The translations under genes and the position numbers were made by a program. Shown in pieces: positions 1-8,423 of a stretch of DNA of 64,000 nucleotides. The notes under the pieces are model-generated. The model was given only the letters and a program-made list of their open reading frames with translations, was not told where the DNA came from and did not search any database. Numbering within the stretch: position 1 is the first letter of the stretch; each line of letters begins with the position of its first letter. Source of the DNA: JACKJP01 sp050249695 (GTDB taxonomy: Bacteria; Pseudomonadota; Alphaproteobacteria; Rhizobiales; Tepidamorphaceae). The stretch is from contig JBFWQA010000002.1 in NCBI GenBank assembly GCA_050249695.1, positions 372,001 through 436,000 of the forward strand, read 5' to 3'.

Positions 1-598
1 GAACCGGTCTTCCGGCAAGCAGGGCCATGCCATCGCCGCCGCCGCCGCGCGGGCGGGCGCCAGGGTGACGCTGGTCAGCGGCCCTGTCTCCATCGCCGAT
101 CCGGCGGGCGTCAGCACAATCCATGTGGAAAGCGCCCGGGACATGCAGGCCGCCGTGGAAAAGGCGCTGCCCGCCGATGTCGCGATCTTCGCCGCCGCCG
201 TCGCCGACTGGCGGCCGGAAGCGGTCGCCGCGCAGAAGACCAAGAAGGCCGCCGGCGGACTGCCGGCGCTCAAGCTGATCGAGAATCCAGACATCCTCGC
301 GGCCGTTTCGGCACGCCGGAAGGGTCGACCGGGCCTTGTCATCGGCTTTGCCGCGGAAACCGAAAAGATCGACGAGCATGCGAGCGCCAAGCTCGCACGC
401 AAGGGATGCGACTGGATCGTCGCCAACGACGTTTCCGGCAACGGCACGAGCACCGGCAGCGTGATGGGCGGCGACCTGAACCGCGTCGCCATATTTCAGA
501 AGGACGGAGCCCGCGAACGGTGGCCGGAAATGGACAAGGCGGGCGTCGCCTCCCGGCTCGTTGAACGCATCGCCGCCTCGCTCCAGGCGTCGAAATGA
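1..598 (+). CDS. coaBC: CoaBC, phosphopantothenate-cysteine ligase domain (3' part)
   Basis: Partial: the reading frame is already open at base 2 and ends with TGA at 596-598, so only the C-terminal ~198 residues are inside the window. The visible part starts in the motif NRSSGKQGHAIAAAAARAGA, the nucleotide-binding loop of the CoaB domain, which joins cysteine to 4'-phosphopantothenate using CTP in coenzyme A synthesis. The stretch EKALPADVAIFAAAVADWRP, the KK pair in KTKKAAGG, and the late segment VANDVSGNGT are typical of CoaB. The decarboxylase (CoaC/Dfp) half should lie upstream, outside the window. The stop overlaps the dut start by four bases (ATGA). Confidence 0.93.
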   Translation, partial: NRSSGKQGHAIAAAAARAGARVTLVSGPVSIADPAGVSTIHVESARDMQAAVEKALPADVAIFAAAVADWRPEAVAAQKTKKAAGGLPALKLIENPDILAAVSARRKGRPGLVIGFAAETEKIDEHASAKLARKGCDWIVANDVSGNGTSTGSVMGGDLNRVAIFQKDGARERWPEMDKAGVASRLVERIAASLQASK

Positions 599-1044
599 CC
601 GATATCGCCGTCGCCGTCATGCGCCTGCCGCACGCGCGCGACCTGCCGCTGCCGGCGTATGAAAGCGCAGGGGCCGCGGGCATGGATCTTCGCGCCGCGA
701 TCGACGCGCCGCTGACATTGAGACCGGGCGAGAGGACGCTGCTGCCGACCGGCGTCGCCATCGCGCTTCCGGCCGGGTTCGAGGCGCAGGTCAGGCCCAG
801 GTCGGGCCTTGCCGCAAGGCACGGTATCACCGTGCTGAACAGCCCCGGCACGATCGACTGCGACTACCGGGGCGAGATCAAAGTACCGCTGATCAACCAT
901 GGCGATGCAGACTTCGTCGTCCGGCGCGGCGAGCGGATCGCCCAGATGGTGGTGGCGCCCGTCGCCCGCGCCGCCCTCACGGAGGTCGCGTCACTGGACG
1001 AAACGGCACGCGGCGCGGAGGGGTTCGGCTCCACCGGCCGATAG
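595..1044 (+). CDS. dut: deoxyuridine 5'-triphosphate nucleotidohydrolase
   Basis: Homotrimeric dUTPase that hydrolyses dUTP to dUMP and pyrophosphate, keeping uracil out of DNA and supplying dUMP for thymidylate synthesis. All five family motifs are present in 149 residues, the usual length: AGAAGMDLRA (26-34), PRSGLAARHGI (68-78), GTIDCDYRGEIKVPLIN (85-101, with the catalytic Asp90 in DYRG), RGERIAQMVV (111-120) and the flexible C-terminal GAEGFGSTGR. The ATG overlaps the coaBC stop, giving the coaBC-dut pairing common in alphaproteobacteria. Confidence 0.97.
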   Translation: MTDIAVAVMRLPHARDLPLPAYESAGAAGMDLRAAIDAPLTLRPGERTLLPTGVAIALPAGFEAQVRPRSGLAARHGITVLNSPGTIDCDYRGEIKVPLINHGDADFVVRRGERIAQMVVAPVARAALTEVASLDETARGAEGFGSTGR

Positions 1045-1094
1045 CGCAGGGCGAACGGTTTTCCAAGCCCGCGAATAAAGACCGTCTGCGAAGC

Positions 1095-1138
1095 AATTAT
1101 ATTCCGAAAATAGCAACTTTTTCGGAATTATATTCCGA
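1095..1138. promoter_or_regulatory. AT-rich palindromic operator candidate upstream of cysK
   Basis: The 13-mer AATTATATTCCGA occurs twice, at 1095-1107 and 1126-1138. Between and overlapping them is an inverted repeat, TTCCGAAAA (1102-1110) and TTTTCGGAA (1119-1127), with an 8-base spacer. The block is strikingly AT-rich for this genome and lies 115-158 bases before the cysK start. I infer an operator for a sulfur or iron-sulfur responsive repressor, because several cysK genes are controlled by Rrf2-family (CymR/IscR-type) proteins. The regulator itself is not in this window. No convincing -35/-10 pair could be assigned. Confidence 0.5.
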
Positions 1139-1252
1139 CGGAGCCCGATCTTGAAGAAAGGCGCCCCCCTCGTCGGTTCCGGCCCGAAGGGCTATATTCG
1201 AAGGAGCATTCACGATCAGCAAAACCGTTCAGGACAGAAGGCAAGGGAGAGA

Positions 1253-2215
1253 ATGATGAGCACGAGCAAGCCCGGCAGGGGACGCATCTACGATTCCATC
1301 ACCGAGACGATCGGCGATACACCGATCGTCCGGCTCGACCGGATCGCGAAGGAAAAGGGCGTGGAAGCCAATCTGCTCGCCAAGCTGGAGTTCTTCAACC
1401 CGATCGCCAGCGTGAAAGACCGTATCGGCGTTTCCATGATCGACGCGCTGGAAAAGGCCGGCAAGATCAACAAGGACACGGTTCTGGTGGAACCGACCTC
1501 CGGCAATACCGGCATCGCGCTCGCCTTCGTGGCGGCGGCGCGCGGCTACCGGCTGATCCTCGTCATGCCGGAGACGATGTCGATCGAGCGCCGCAAGATG
1601 CTCCGCCTGCTCGGCGCCGAACTCGTCCTCACCGAAGGTCCCAAGGGCATGAAGGGCGCCATCGCAAAGGCCGAGGAACTCCTGGCCTCGACGCCCAACG
1701 CGGTGATGCCGCAGCAGTTCGAGAACCCGGCGAACCCGGCCATCCACCGGGCGACGACGGCGGAGGAAATCTGGAACGATACCGGCGGCAAGATCGACTA
1801 TTTCGTTGCCGGCATCGGCACGGGCGGCACGATTACCGGCGTCGGCGAGGTGCTCAAGCCCCGCAAGCCGGATCTCAAGATCATCGCCATCGAACCGGAA
1901 GCGAGCCCCATCCTTTCGGGCGGACAGCCCGGACCGCACAAGATCCAGGGGATCGGCGCCGGCTTCGTCCCAGCCATTCTCGACCGCAGCGTCATCGACG
2001 AGGTGATGACGGTGACGAATGAGGAAAGCTTCGAACATGCGCGGCTTGCCGCATCGCTTGAGGGCATTCCCGTCGGCATTTCCTCGGGCGCCGCGATCGC
2101 GACCGCGATCAAGGTGGGCAAGCGGCCGGAGGCCAAGGGCAAGAATATCGTCCTGATCATCCCCTCCTTCGCCGAGCGCTATCTATCCACGGCGCTTTTC
2201 GAAGGCCTCGAATAG
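1253..2215 (+). CDS. cysK: cysteine synthase A (O-acetylserine sulfhydrylase)
   Basis: PLP-dependent fold-type II enzyme making cysteine from O-acetylserine and sulfide. In the 320-residue product the PLP lysine is Lys55 in NPIASVKDRIGV. The substrate loop PTSGNTGIALA, the phosphate-binding GTGGTITG and the SSGAAIATA segment that contacts the pyridine nitrogen are all intact. The frame is open further upstream to 1151, but homologues begin near the chosen start, and AAGGGAGAG lies just before the tandem ATGs at 1253 and 1256. It stands alone behind an AT-rich operator candidate (1095-1138), so it is probably separately regulated. Confidence 0.95.
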   Translation: MMSTSKPGRGRIYDSITETIGDTPIVRLDRIAKEKGVEANLLAKLEFFNPIASVKDRIGVSMIDALEKAGKINKDTVLVEPTSGNTGIALAFVAAARGYRLILVMPETMSIERRKMLRLLGAELVLTEGPKGMKGAIAKAEELLASTPNAVMPQQFENPANPAIHRATTAEEIWNDTGGKIDYFVAGIGTGGTITGVGEVLKPRKPDLKIIAIEPEASPILSGGQPGPHKIQGIGAGFVPAILDRSVIDEVMTVTNEESFEHARLAASLEGIPVGISSGAAIATAIKVGKRPEAKGKNIVLIIPSFAERYLSTALFEGLE

Positions 2216-2283
2216 ACGAAGCCGTCCCGGGGCGGCAGCGGCGCGATTGACCGCGGCGGCCGCCCGGCGCAATGCTCGCGGTC

Positions 2284-3093
2284 ATGAGCGGACTGTCAAA
2301 CGAGGAAATCGAGCGCTACGCGCGCCATCTCGTGCTGCCGGAGGTCGGTGGCGGCGGGCAGCAGAAGCTCAAACGGACGAGGGTGCTGGTGATCGGCGCC
2401 GGCGGGCTCGGCGCGCCGATCATCCAGTATCTCGCCGCCGCCGGCGTCGGCCTGCTCGGCATCGCCGACGACGATTCGGTATCGCTTTCCAACCTGCAGC
2501 GGCAGGTCATCCATGGCACGGCCGATATCGGCAGGGCGAAGGTGGAAAGCGCGGCGGACGCGGTGCGTGCCCTCAATCCGCATGTTGCCGTCACCCCGAT
2601 CGCGGAACGGCTGACGGCCGCCAACGCCATGGCGCTGATCGGCGCGCATGATCTCGTGATCGACGCAAGCGACAACTTCTCGACCCGCTACCTCGCATCG
2701 GATGCGAGCTTTTTTGCCGGCAGGCCGCTGGTGACGGGGTCGGTCGGGCGGTTCGACGGCGCGGTGACGACACTCGCGCCGCATCTTCAAGGACCCGACG
2801 GCACGCCGAACCCGACCTATCGCTGCCTCTTTCCAAGACCGCCCGCGCCCGGCACGGTGCCGGCCTGCGCGGAGGCCGGGATCCTGGGCGTCGTTGCCGG
2901 CATCGTCGGCACGATCATGGCGCTGGAGGCGATCAAGCTGATCGCCGGCATCGGTGAGCCGCTGATCGGGAAACTGCTGCTGATCGACGCGCTGTCGATG
3001 CGGTTCGAAACGATGGCCTACCGGCGCGATCCGGCCAATCCGCTCAATGGCGAGGGCCTACGCCATACGGACCTGTCGCATCTCGGCGGTTGA
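2284..3093 (+). CDS. moeB: MoeB/ThiF-family adenylyltransferase (HesA/MoeB/ThiF E1-like)
   Basis: E1-like enzyme that adenylates the C-terminal Gly-Gly of a ubiquitin-like sulfur carrier (MoaD or ThiS). It shows the nucleotide motif VIGAGGLGAP (~36-45), DDDSVSLSNLQRQ (~63-75), DASDNFSTRYL (~127-137) and the catalytic-type cysteine in PACAEAG (Cys195). ATG 2284 is preferred over ATG 2272 because homologues begin with an M-x-L-S-x-E-E-x-E-R-Y-A-R-H pattern. Oddity: of the four structural zinc cysteines of E. coli MoeB only one remains (Cys181 in TYRCLF); the C-terminal CxxC position reads RRDPANPLNGE. No moaD or thi gene is nearby, so the partner is unknown. It ends only 3 bases before the convergent dehydrogenase. 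Confidence 0.85.
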   Translation: MSGLSNEEIERYARHLVLPEVGGGGQQKLKRTRVLVIGAGGLGAPIIQYLAAAGVGLLGIADDDSVSLSNLQRQVIHGTADIGRAKVESAADAVRALNPHVAVTPIAERLTAANAMALIGAHDLVIDASDNFSTRYLASDASFFAGRPLVTGSVGRFDGAVTTLAPHLQGPDGTPNPTYRCLFPRPPAPGTVPACAEAGILGVVAGIVGTIMALEAIKLIAGIGEPLIGKLLLIDALSMRFETMAYRRDPANPLNGEGLRHTDLSHLGG

Positions 3094-3096
3094 ACG

Positions 3097-4083
3097 CTAT
3101 AGCGAGGAAGGCAGCACCCGGTCGGGCGGGCGGTGGCCGTCGGCGAAGGTCTTGATGTTGATGATGACCTTTTCGCCCATGTCGATGCGGCTTTCGATCG
3201 TCGCCGAACCCATATGCGGCAGCGCCAGGACATTGGGGGCGGCCACGAGCTTGGGATTGATGGCAGGCTCGTGCTCGAAGACGTCGAGGCCGGCACCGGC
3301 GAGATCGCCGGCTTCGATCATCCGGGCGAGCGCATTCTCGTCGATCACCTCGCCGCGCGCGGTGTTGACGACATAGGCCTGCGGGCGCAGCAGCTTCAAA
3401 CGGCGCGCCGACAGCAGATGATAGGTGGCCGGGGTATGCGGACAGTGCACGGAAATGACATCCATGCGGGCCAGCATCTGGTCGAGGCTGTCCCAGTAGG
3501 TGGCCTCCAGCTCGGTCTCGACGGCGGGGCCGAGACGGCGGCGATTGTGATAGTGGATCTGCATGCCGAAGGCCTTGGCGCGGCGCGCGACCGCCTGGCC
3601 GATGCGGCCCATGCCGATGATCCCCAGCCGCTTGCCGTTGATCCGGTGGCCGAGCAGCCAGGTCGGCGCCCAGCCCTTCCACTCGCCGGCCTCCAGCGCC
3701 TTGATGCCGTCATGGATGCGGCGCGGCACGGCGAGAATCAGCGCCATCGCCATATCGGCCGTATCCTCGGTGAGCACGCCCGGCGTGTTGGTGACGGTGA
3801 TGCCGCGCCGGTTGGCCGATTCGACGTCGATGTGGTCGACGCCATTGCCATAGTTGGCGATCAGCTTGAGCTTCGGCCCGGCCTGGGCGAGCACGGCCGA
3901 ATCGATCCGGTCGGTCACCGTCGGCACGAGAACGTCCGCGCGGCGCACGGCTTCCATCATGGCGGCCTGCGTCATCGGCACGTCCTCGATATTGAGTTCG
4001 GTGTCGAACAGTTCGCGCATGCGCGTCTCGACAACGTCCGGAAGCTTGCGCGTGACGATGACAAGCGGTCTCATTTTGCCCAT
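3097..4083 (-). CDS. D-2-hydroxyacid dehydrogenase (D-glycerate dehydrogenase / glyoxylate-hydroxypyruvate reductase type)
   Basis: NAD(P)-dependent dehydrogenase of the D-isomer 2-hydroxyacid family, 328 residues, close to the family norm. The Rossmann motif is GMGRIGQAVARRAKAFGM. The signature NTARGEVIDENAL carries the substrate-binding Arg. A Glu follows in the usual place (DVFEHEPAIN), and the catalytic His is in LPHMGSATIESR. Similar alphaproteobacterial proteins are annotated as glyoxylate or hydroxypyruvate reductases (GyaR-like); the exact substrate cannot be read from sequence. The alternative ATG at 4074 (MRPLVIVTRK) fits homologues equally well. It is divergent from the SH3b membrane protein gene. 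Confidence 0.88.
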   Translation of the reverse strand: MGKMRPLVIVTRKLPDVVETRMRELFDTELNIEDVPMTQAAMMEAVRRADVLVPTVTDRIDSAVLAQAGPKLKLIANYGNGVDHIDVESANRRGITVTNTPGVLTEDTADMAMALILAVPRRIHDGIKALEAGEWKGWAPTWLLGHRINGKRLGIIGMGRIGQAVARRAKAFGMQIHYHNRRRLGPAVETELEATYWDSLDQMLARMDVISVHCPHTPATYHLLSARRLKLLRPQAYVVNTARGEVIDENALARMIEAGDLAGAGLDVFEHEPAINPKLVAAPNVLALPHMGSATIESRIDMGEKVIINIKTFADGHRPPDRVLPSSL

Positions 4084-4252
4084 GAATCGTGCCTTGGGTT
4101 CGCGGGATTCAGCTCATGTTAACCGTTACCGTTTCATCCTCGGCATGGATGGTCCGAGGATCGGCGCGAACCTCATAACAGAAGGTTCCGGCAAACACAA
4201 AGCACTGGCGCCACACTTCGGAATACCGGGACGGGTTGGGGTTTTTTATATC

Positions 4253-4852
4253 GTGAAGCGGCACCGAAAAAGCGGTCTGGTCCTGCTGGGCTTCGCCGCC
4301 ATATTCTTCATCGGCACGACTGTCGCAGCGCTGTGGACGCCGGCGCCCAAGGAGGCTGCGGCCAAGACCATTGACCAGCTGATCACCGGCAGCATCACGC
4401 CGCCGCCCGTGCAGAAGGGGCCGAGCGGCCTGCCGCTGCCGCGCTTCGTCAGCCTCAAATCGGATCGCGTCAACGTGCGCGCCGGCCCAGGCCAGGATTA
4501 TCCGGTCACCTGGATATTCAATCTCGCCGGCATGCCGGTGGAGATCATCGCCGAATTCGAGAACTGGCGCCGCATCCGCGATTCGGAAGGCGCGGAGGGC
4601 TGGATCTATCATTCGCTGCTGAGCGGCCGGCGAACCGGCGTCATCACCCCCTGGGAGGGCGGCGACAAGGTCTATCCCATGTTCTCGTCGCAGGAGCAGG
4701 GCCGCATCGTCGCCCATCTGCGGCCCAATCTCGTCGTCAACATTCATCATTGCGACAGCCAGTGGTGCGAGATCGCCACACGCGGCTATGAAGGCTATGT
4801 GCCGCAGAAGGACCTGTGGGGCGTCTATCCCGGCGAAATCGTCGAGGACTAG
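4253..4852 (+). CDS. membrane-anchored protein with bacterial SH3 (SH3b) domains
   Basis: Product of ~199 residues. One N-terminal membrane helix (about residues 8-27, LVLLGFAAIFFIGTTVAAL) follows a basic start (VKRHRK), suggesting anchoring with the rest in the periplasm. Then come a Pro-rich linker and two SH3-like units: the first has the hallmark VNVRAGPGQDYPV, the second the segment HCDSQWCEIATRGYEGYV. SH3b domains bind peptidoglycan or partner proteins. The GTG at 4253 is inferred because it directly precedes the basic/hydrophobic stretch; the frame is open upstream and an ATG at 4145 is possible. It is common as a hypothetical protein next to irr in related genomes; no enzymatic motif is present. 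Confidence 0.8.
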   Translation: MKRHRKSGLVLLGFAAIFFIGTTVAALWTPAPKEAAAKTIDQLITGSITPPPVQKGPSGLPLPRFVSLKSDRVNVRAGPGQDYPVTWIFNLAGMPVEIIAEFENWRRIRDSEGAEGWIYHSLLSGRRTGVITPWEGGDKVYPMFSSQEQGRIVAHLRPNLVVNIHHCDSQWCEIATRGYEGYVPQKDLWGVYPGEIVED

Positions 4853-4942
4853 AATTCAACAGCGACGCCGGGATGGAGGGCGAAGGCCGGAATCCCTTCG
4901 GGACGCGGCGCGGCGCGTCCCAAACATGAACTTCGATTGACC

Positions 4943-5380
4943 CTAGCGCCGCGCCGTTCGCGCCGGACGCAGGCGCACGACGACGTCGACATGGGTCACC
5001 TCCATGCCCTCCGGCGTCCGCGGCAATCCCTCCACCCGGATCGTTCCCGTCGGATCGATGTCGATCAGGCGGTTCTCGTTCTCGATATAATAGTGGTGGT
5101 GATTGCTGACATTGGTGTCGAAATAGGACTTCGACCCGTTGACGGCGACCTCGCGCAGGAGGCCTGCCTCGGTGAACTGGTGGAGCGTGTTGTAGACGGT
5201 CGCCAGGGACACGGGGATGGCCGCATCGACCGCCTCCACGTGCAACGCCTCGGCCGTCACATGACGATCCCTGCCGTCAAGGAGCAGGGACCCCAGCGCG
5301 ACACGCTGACGCGTGGGGCGCAGACCCGCCTCCCGGAGCTTGTTTTCCACTGATTCGCGCATACGTGACTCGACGCTCAT
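4943..5380 (-). CDS. irr: iron response regulator Irr (Fur superfamily)
   Basis: Rhizobial-type Irr, 145 residues: a winged-helix DNA-binding half (LREAGLRPTRQRVALGSLLL, then SLATVYNTLHQFTEAGLL) and a C-terminal dimerisation/metal half with the three-histidine motif SNHHHYYIENE characteristic of Irr. It binds operators called iron control elements under iron limitation and represses heme synthesis and other iron-using genes. There are no cysteines, so the N-terminal Cys-Pro heme regulatory motif known from Bradyrhizobium Irr is absent, as in Rhizobium and Sinorhizobium proteins. It is divergent from fabA, an arrangement recalled as conserved in rhizobia. The 180-base gap (5381-5560) is AT-rich near irr; no assured promoter was found. 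Confidence 0.92.
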   Translation of the reverse strand: MSVESRMRESVENKLREAGLRPTRQRVALGSLLLDGRDRHVTAEALHVEAVDAAIPVSLATVYNTLHQFTEAGLLREVAVNGSKSYFDTNVSNHHHYYIENENRLIDIDPTGTIRVEGLPRTPEGMEVTHVDVVVRLRPARTARR

Positions 5381-5560
5381 TGCTCAACGACAAGAGTTTC
5401 ATTCTCTATTGCCACAAATGGGATCACAAATCAAAGCAGGCGCCCCGAGGCCCGATCGGGCTTTCACGTGTTACGGCTTTCAGGCCTGCCTTGCCTATGT
5501 TAGGAACGGTCCCGAAAACGCGTTCCCGCCAACAGAAGAAGCGAAGAAAGTTCCGGTCAT

Positions 5561-6082
5561 ATGACAGAAAGGCGCTCGCAATTTTCCTATGAAGAACTCC
5601 TGTCCTGCGGGCGCGGAGAGCTTTTCGGACCCGGCAACGCGCAGCTTCCGCTTCCGCCGATGCTGATGTTCGACCGGATCACCGAAATCAGCGAAAGCGG
5701 CGGTGCGAACGACAAGGGACTCGTGCGGGCCGAACTCGACGTACGGCCGGACCTTTGGTTCTTCGCATGCCATTTCAAGGGCGACCCGGTGATGCCCGGC
5801 TGCCTGGGGCTGGATGCGCTGTGGCAGATGCTGGGGTTTTTTCTGGGATGGATCGGCCAGCCCGGCAAGGGCAGGGCGCTCGCGACCGGCGAGGTGAAGT
5901 TCATCGGCCAGGTGCTTCCCAGCGTCAAGCTGCTCGAATATGGCGTCGATCTGAAACGAGTCATCAAGCGCAAGCTGACGCTGGGTCTGGGCGACGGCTG
6001 GGTCAAGGCGGATGGCGAACTGATTTTCCAGGCAACCGACCTCAGGGTGGGGCTTTTCCTTCCCGAGAGCCAGGCGGCATAG
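5561..6082 (+). CDS. fabA: 3-hydroxydecanoyl-[ACP] dehydratase/isomerase FabA
   Basis: Introduces the double bond of unsaturated fatty acids: dehydrates 3-hydroxydecanoyl-ACP and isomerises trans-2 to cis-3-decenoyl-ACP. Hot-dog fold, 173 residues. The catalytic pair is visible as His71 in FFACHFKGDPVMPG and Asp85 in CLGLDALWQM, matching His70/Asp84 of E. coli. It is first of a fabA-fabB-fabI row on the plus strand, with 65 bases to fabB. The start has only a weak GAAGAAAG ribosome site. Confidence 0.97.
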   Translation: MTERRSQFSYEELLSCGRGELFGPGNAQLPLPPMLMFDRITEISESGGANDKGLVRAELDVRPDLWFFACHFKGDPVMPGCLGLDALWQMLGFFLGWIGQPGKGRALATGEVKFIGQVLPSVKLLEYGVDLKRVIKRKLTLGLGDGWVKADGELIFQATDLRVGLFLPESQAA

Positions 6083-6147
6083 TGGATCGCGACGAGGCAG
6101 GCCGCGCGGCGCTCGCGTAGACCCTAAATTTTCAGGAGGCTCGTATC

Positions 6148-7371
6148 ATGAGACGCGTTGTCGTCACCGGTATGGGAATCGTTTCCTCGATCGGCAACAA
6201 TACGCAGGAAGTCGTGAATTCGCTCCATGAAGCGAAATCCGGAATCGTGCGCGCCGACAAATATGCAGAACTCGGGTTCCGCTGTCAGGTGCACGGCGCC
6301 CCGACGCTCGATCCGGGCGAGGGCATCGACCGCCGCGCCATGCGCTTTCATGGCGGGGGCACCGCCTGGAACCATGTCGCGATGGATCAGGCCATCCTCG
6401 ACGCGGGGCTGGAGGCGAGCGACATCTCGAACGAGAAGACCGGCATCATCATGGGTTCCGGCGGCCCGTCGACCCGCGCCATCGTCGAGGCCGCGGACGT
6501 GACGCGCGAAAAGGGCCCCAAGCGCGTCGGCCCGTTCGCCGTGCCCAAGGCGATGTCGTCAACCGCGTCCGCCACCCTTGCGACCTGGTTCAAGATCAAG
6601 GGGGTCAACTATTCCATTTCCTCCGCCTGCTCGACCTCGGCCCATTGCGTCGGCAATGCGACCGAAATGATCCAGTGGGGCAAGCAGGACGTGATGTTCG
6701 CCGGCGGCTGCGAGGAGCTGGACTGGACGCTGTCGGTGCTGTTCGACGCGATGGGGGCGATGTCGTCGCGATACAACGACACGCCGGACCGGGCCTCGCG
6801 CGCCTATGACGTCAACCGCGACGGCTTCGTCATCGCCGGTGGGGCGGGCGTGCTGGTGCTGGAAGAGCTCGAGCACGCCAAGGCGCGCGGCGCCAAGATC
6901 TATGGCGAAGTGGTCGGTTACGGCGCGACCAGCGACGGCTACGACATGGTGGCGCCGTCCGGCGAGGGCGGCATGCGCTGCATGCGCAACGCGCTCAAGA
7001 CGGTGAAGACGCCGATCGACTACATCAATCCGCACGCGACCTCGACGCCGGCCGGCGACCCGCCGGAGATCGAGGCCATCCGGCAGGTGTTCGGCGGCGC
7101 CGACAAGAGCCCGCCGATCTCGGCGACGAAATCGCTCACCGGCCACTCGCTGGGGGCGGCGGGCGTTCAGGAGGCCATCTATTCGCTGCTCATGATGCAG
7201 AACGGCTTCATCTGCCAGAGCGCGCATATCGAGGAGCTCGATCCGGCCTTCGCCGACATGCCGATCGCCCGCGAACGCATCGACAACGCATCCATCAACA
7301 CAGTGCTCTCCAACAGCTTCGGCTTCGGCGGGACGAACGCAACACTTGTCTTCAGCCGGTACAACGGCTGA
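6148..7371 (+). CDS. fabB: beta-ketoacyl-[ACP] synthase I FabB
   Basis: Condensing enzyme that elongates the cis-3-decenoyl-ACP made by FabA, so the pair supports anaerobic-type unsaturated fatty-acid synthesis. At 407 residues it has normal length. The Cys-His-His triad is visible: Cys161 in SISSACSTSAHC, His in NPHATSTPAGDPPE and His in TKSLTGHSLGAAG. The glycine-rich end FGFGGTNATLVF is also typical. An AGGAGG-like site (TTTCAGGAGGCTCG) stands well placed before ATG 6148. Confidence 0.96.
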   Translation: MRRVVVTGMGIVSSIGNNTQEVVNSLHEAKSGIVRADKYAELGFRCQVHGAPTLDPGEGIDRRAMRFHGGGTAWNHVAMDQAILDAGLEASDISNEKTGIIMGSGGPSTRAIVEAADVTREKGPKRVGPFAVPKAMSSTASATLATWFKIKGVNYSISSACSTSAHCVGNATEMIQWGKQDVMFAGGCEELDWTLSVLFDAMGAMSSRYNDTPDRASRAYDVNRDGFVIAGGAGVLVLEELEHAKARGAKIYGEVVGYGATSDGYDMVAPSGEGGMRCMRNALKTVKTPIDYINPHATSTPAGDPPEIEAIRQVFGGADKSPPISATKSLTGHSLGAAGVQEAIYSLLMMQNGFICQSAHIEELDPAFADMPIARERIDNASINTVLSNSFGFGGTNATLVFSRYNG

Positions 7372-7409
7372 GGTCCCGGGCGAAGAACCGGAAGGTCAGG
7401 GAGGGCATC

Positions 7410-8219
7410 GTGGCAGAAGCGGTGATGAAGGGTCGGCGCGGACTGATCCTCGGGGTGGCGAACGATCATTCGATCGCATGGGGCGTTGCGAAGAAGCTCG
7501 CCGAGCATGGCGCGGAACTCGCCTTCACCTATCAGGGCGAGGCTATCGGCAAGCGGGTGAAGCCGCTCGCCGCCGAACTCGGATCCGACAAGGTGTTTCC
7601 CTGCGACGTGGAGGACATCGCCTCGGTCGACGCGGTGTTCGACGGTATCGCCAAGGGCTGGAATACGATCGACTTCGTGGTGCACGCCGTCGCCTTTTCA
7701 GACCGCAACGAGCTGCGCGGCCGCTACGCCGACACGACCCGCGAGAATTTCTCCCGCACGATGATCATCTCCTGCTTCTCCTTCACCGAGATCGCCAAGC
7801 GGGCGGCCGCGATGATGCCCGAAGGCGGGGCGATGGTGACCATGACCTATGCCGGCGCGACCCGGGTGGTCCCGAACTACAACGTCATGGGTGTCGCCAA
7901 GGCGGCGCTGGAAGCCAGCGTGCGCTACCTCGCCGCCGATTTCGGCCCTTCGGGCATCCGCGTCAACGCGATTTCGGCCGGCCCCGTGCGCACGCTCGCG
8001 GGCGCGGGCATCACCGACGCCAGGGCGATGTACAATTTCCACACCGCCCATTCGCCGCTGCGCCGTGCAACGAAGATCGAGGATGTCGGCGGGTCGGCGC
8101 TCTACCTGCTTTCGGACCTCTCCGCCGGCGTCACGGGCGAGGTGCATTTCGTCGACAGCGGCTATCACGTCATCTCCATGCCGCGCTTCTCCGAACCGGA
8201 CAAGCAACCCAAGGCCTGA
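7410..8219 (+). CDS. fabI: enoyl-[ACP] reductase (NADH) FabI
   Basis: Short-chain dehydrogenase that performs the last reduction of fatty-acid elongation. It shows the N-terminal nucleotide motif LILGVANDHSIAWG, distinctive of FabI, and the Tyr-x6-Lys catalytic pair in NYNVMGVAKAALEAS. At 269 residues the length is normal. The GTG at 7410 is chosen because GGGAGG stands immediately upstream; an ATG at 7425 is the alternative. It closes the fabA-fabB-fabI row and faces pnp convergently. Confidence 0.95.
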   Translation: MAEAVMKGRRGLILGVANDHSIAWGVAKKLAEHGAELAFTYQGEAIGKRVKPLAAELGSDKVFPCDVEDIASVDAVFDGIAKGWNTIDFVVHAVAFSDRNELRGRYADTTRENFSRTMIISCFSFTEIAKRAAAMMPEGGAMVTMTYAGATRVVPNYNVMGVAKAALEASVRYLAADFGPSGIRVNAISAGPVRTLAGAGITDARAMYNFHTAHSPLRRATKIEDVGGSALYLLSDLSAGVTGEVHFVDSGYHVISMPRFSEPDKQPKA

Positions 8220-8241
8220 TTCCGCGCAAGCGACAGAGGAC

Positions 8242-8373
8242 TGGATCGCCGGATCGCGTCCGACGATGACAGGGCTGGTTTGGCGCACCGCCGTACTGCA
8301 CCGCCGGCGCTCAAGGGGTGATACTGGCGCGACGGTAAACCCGACGTCATTGCCGGGCTTGACCGGGAAATCC
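8242..8373. repeat. REP-like inverted-repeat element between fabI and pnp
   Basis: The left arm (8242-8270, beginning TGGATCGCCGGATC) is an imperfect reverse complement of the right arm (8346-8373, beginning GTCATTGCCGGGC). Each arm can itself fold (GCCGGAT..GTCCGAC type). A second copy with the same two arms in the same order lies at 40886-40987, also between convergent genes. Such palindromic elements of the form TGGATTGCCGGGTC are scattered through alphaproteobacterial intergenic DNA. The arms are diverged, so boundaries are approximate. Confidence 0.6.
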
Positions 8374-8423
8374 TTGCCGCCCCGCTCTCAACACGAAAGG
8401 CGGCATCCGCCAGCACATACAAA

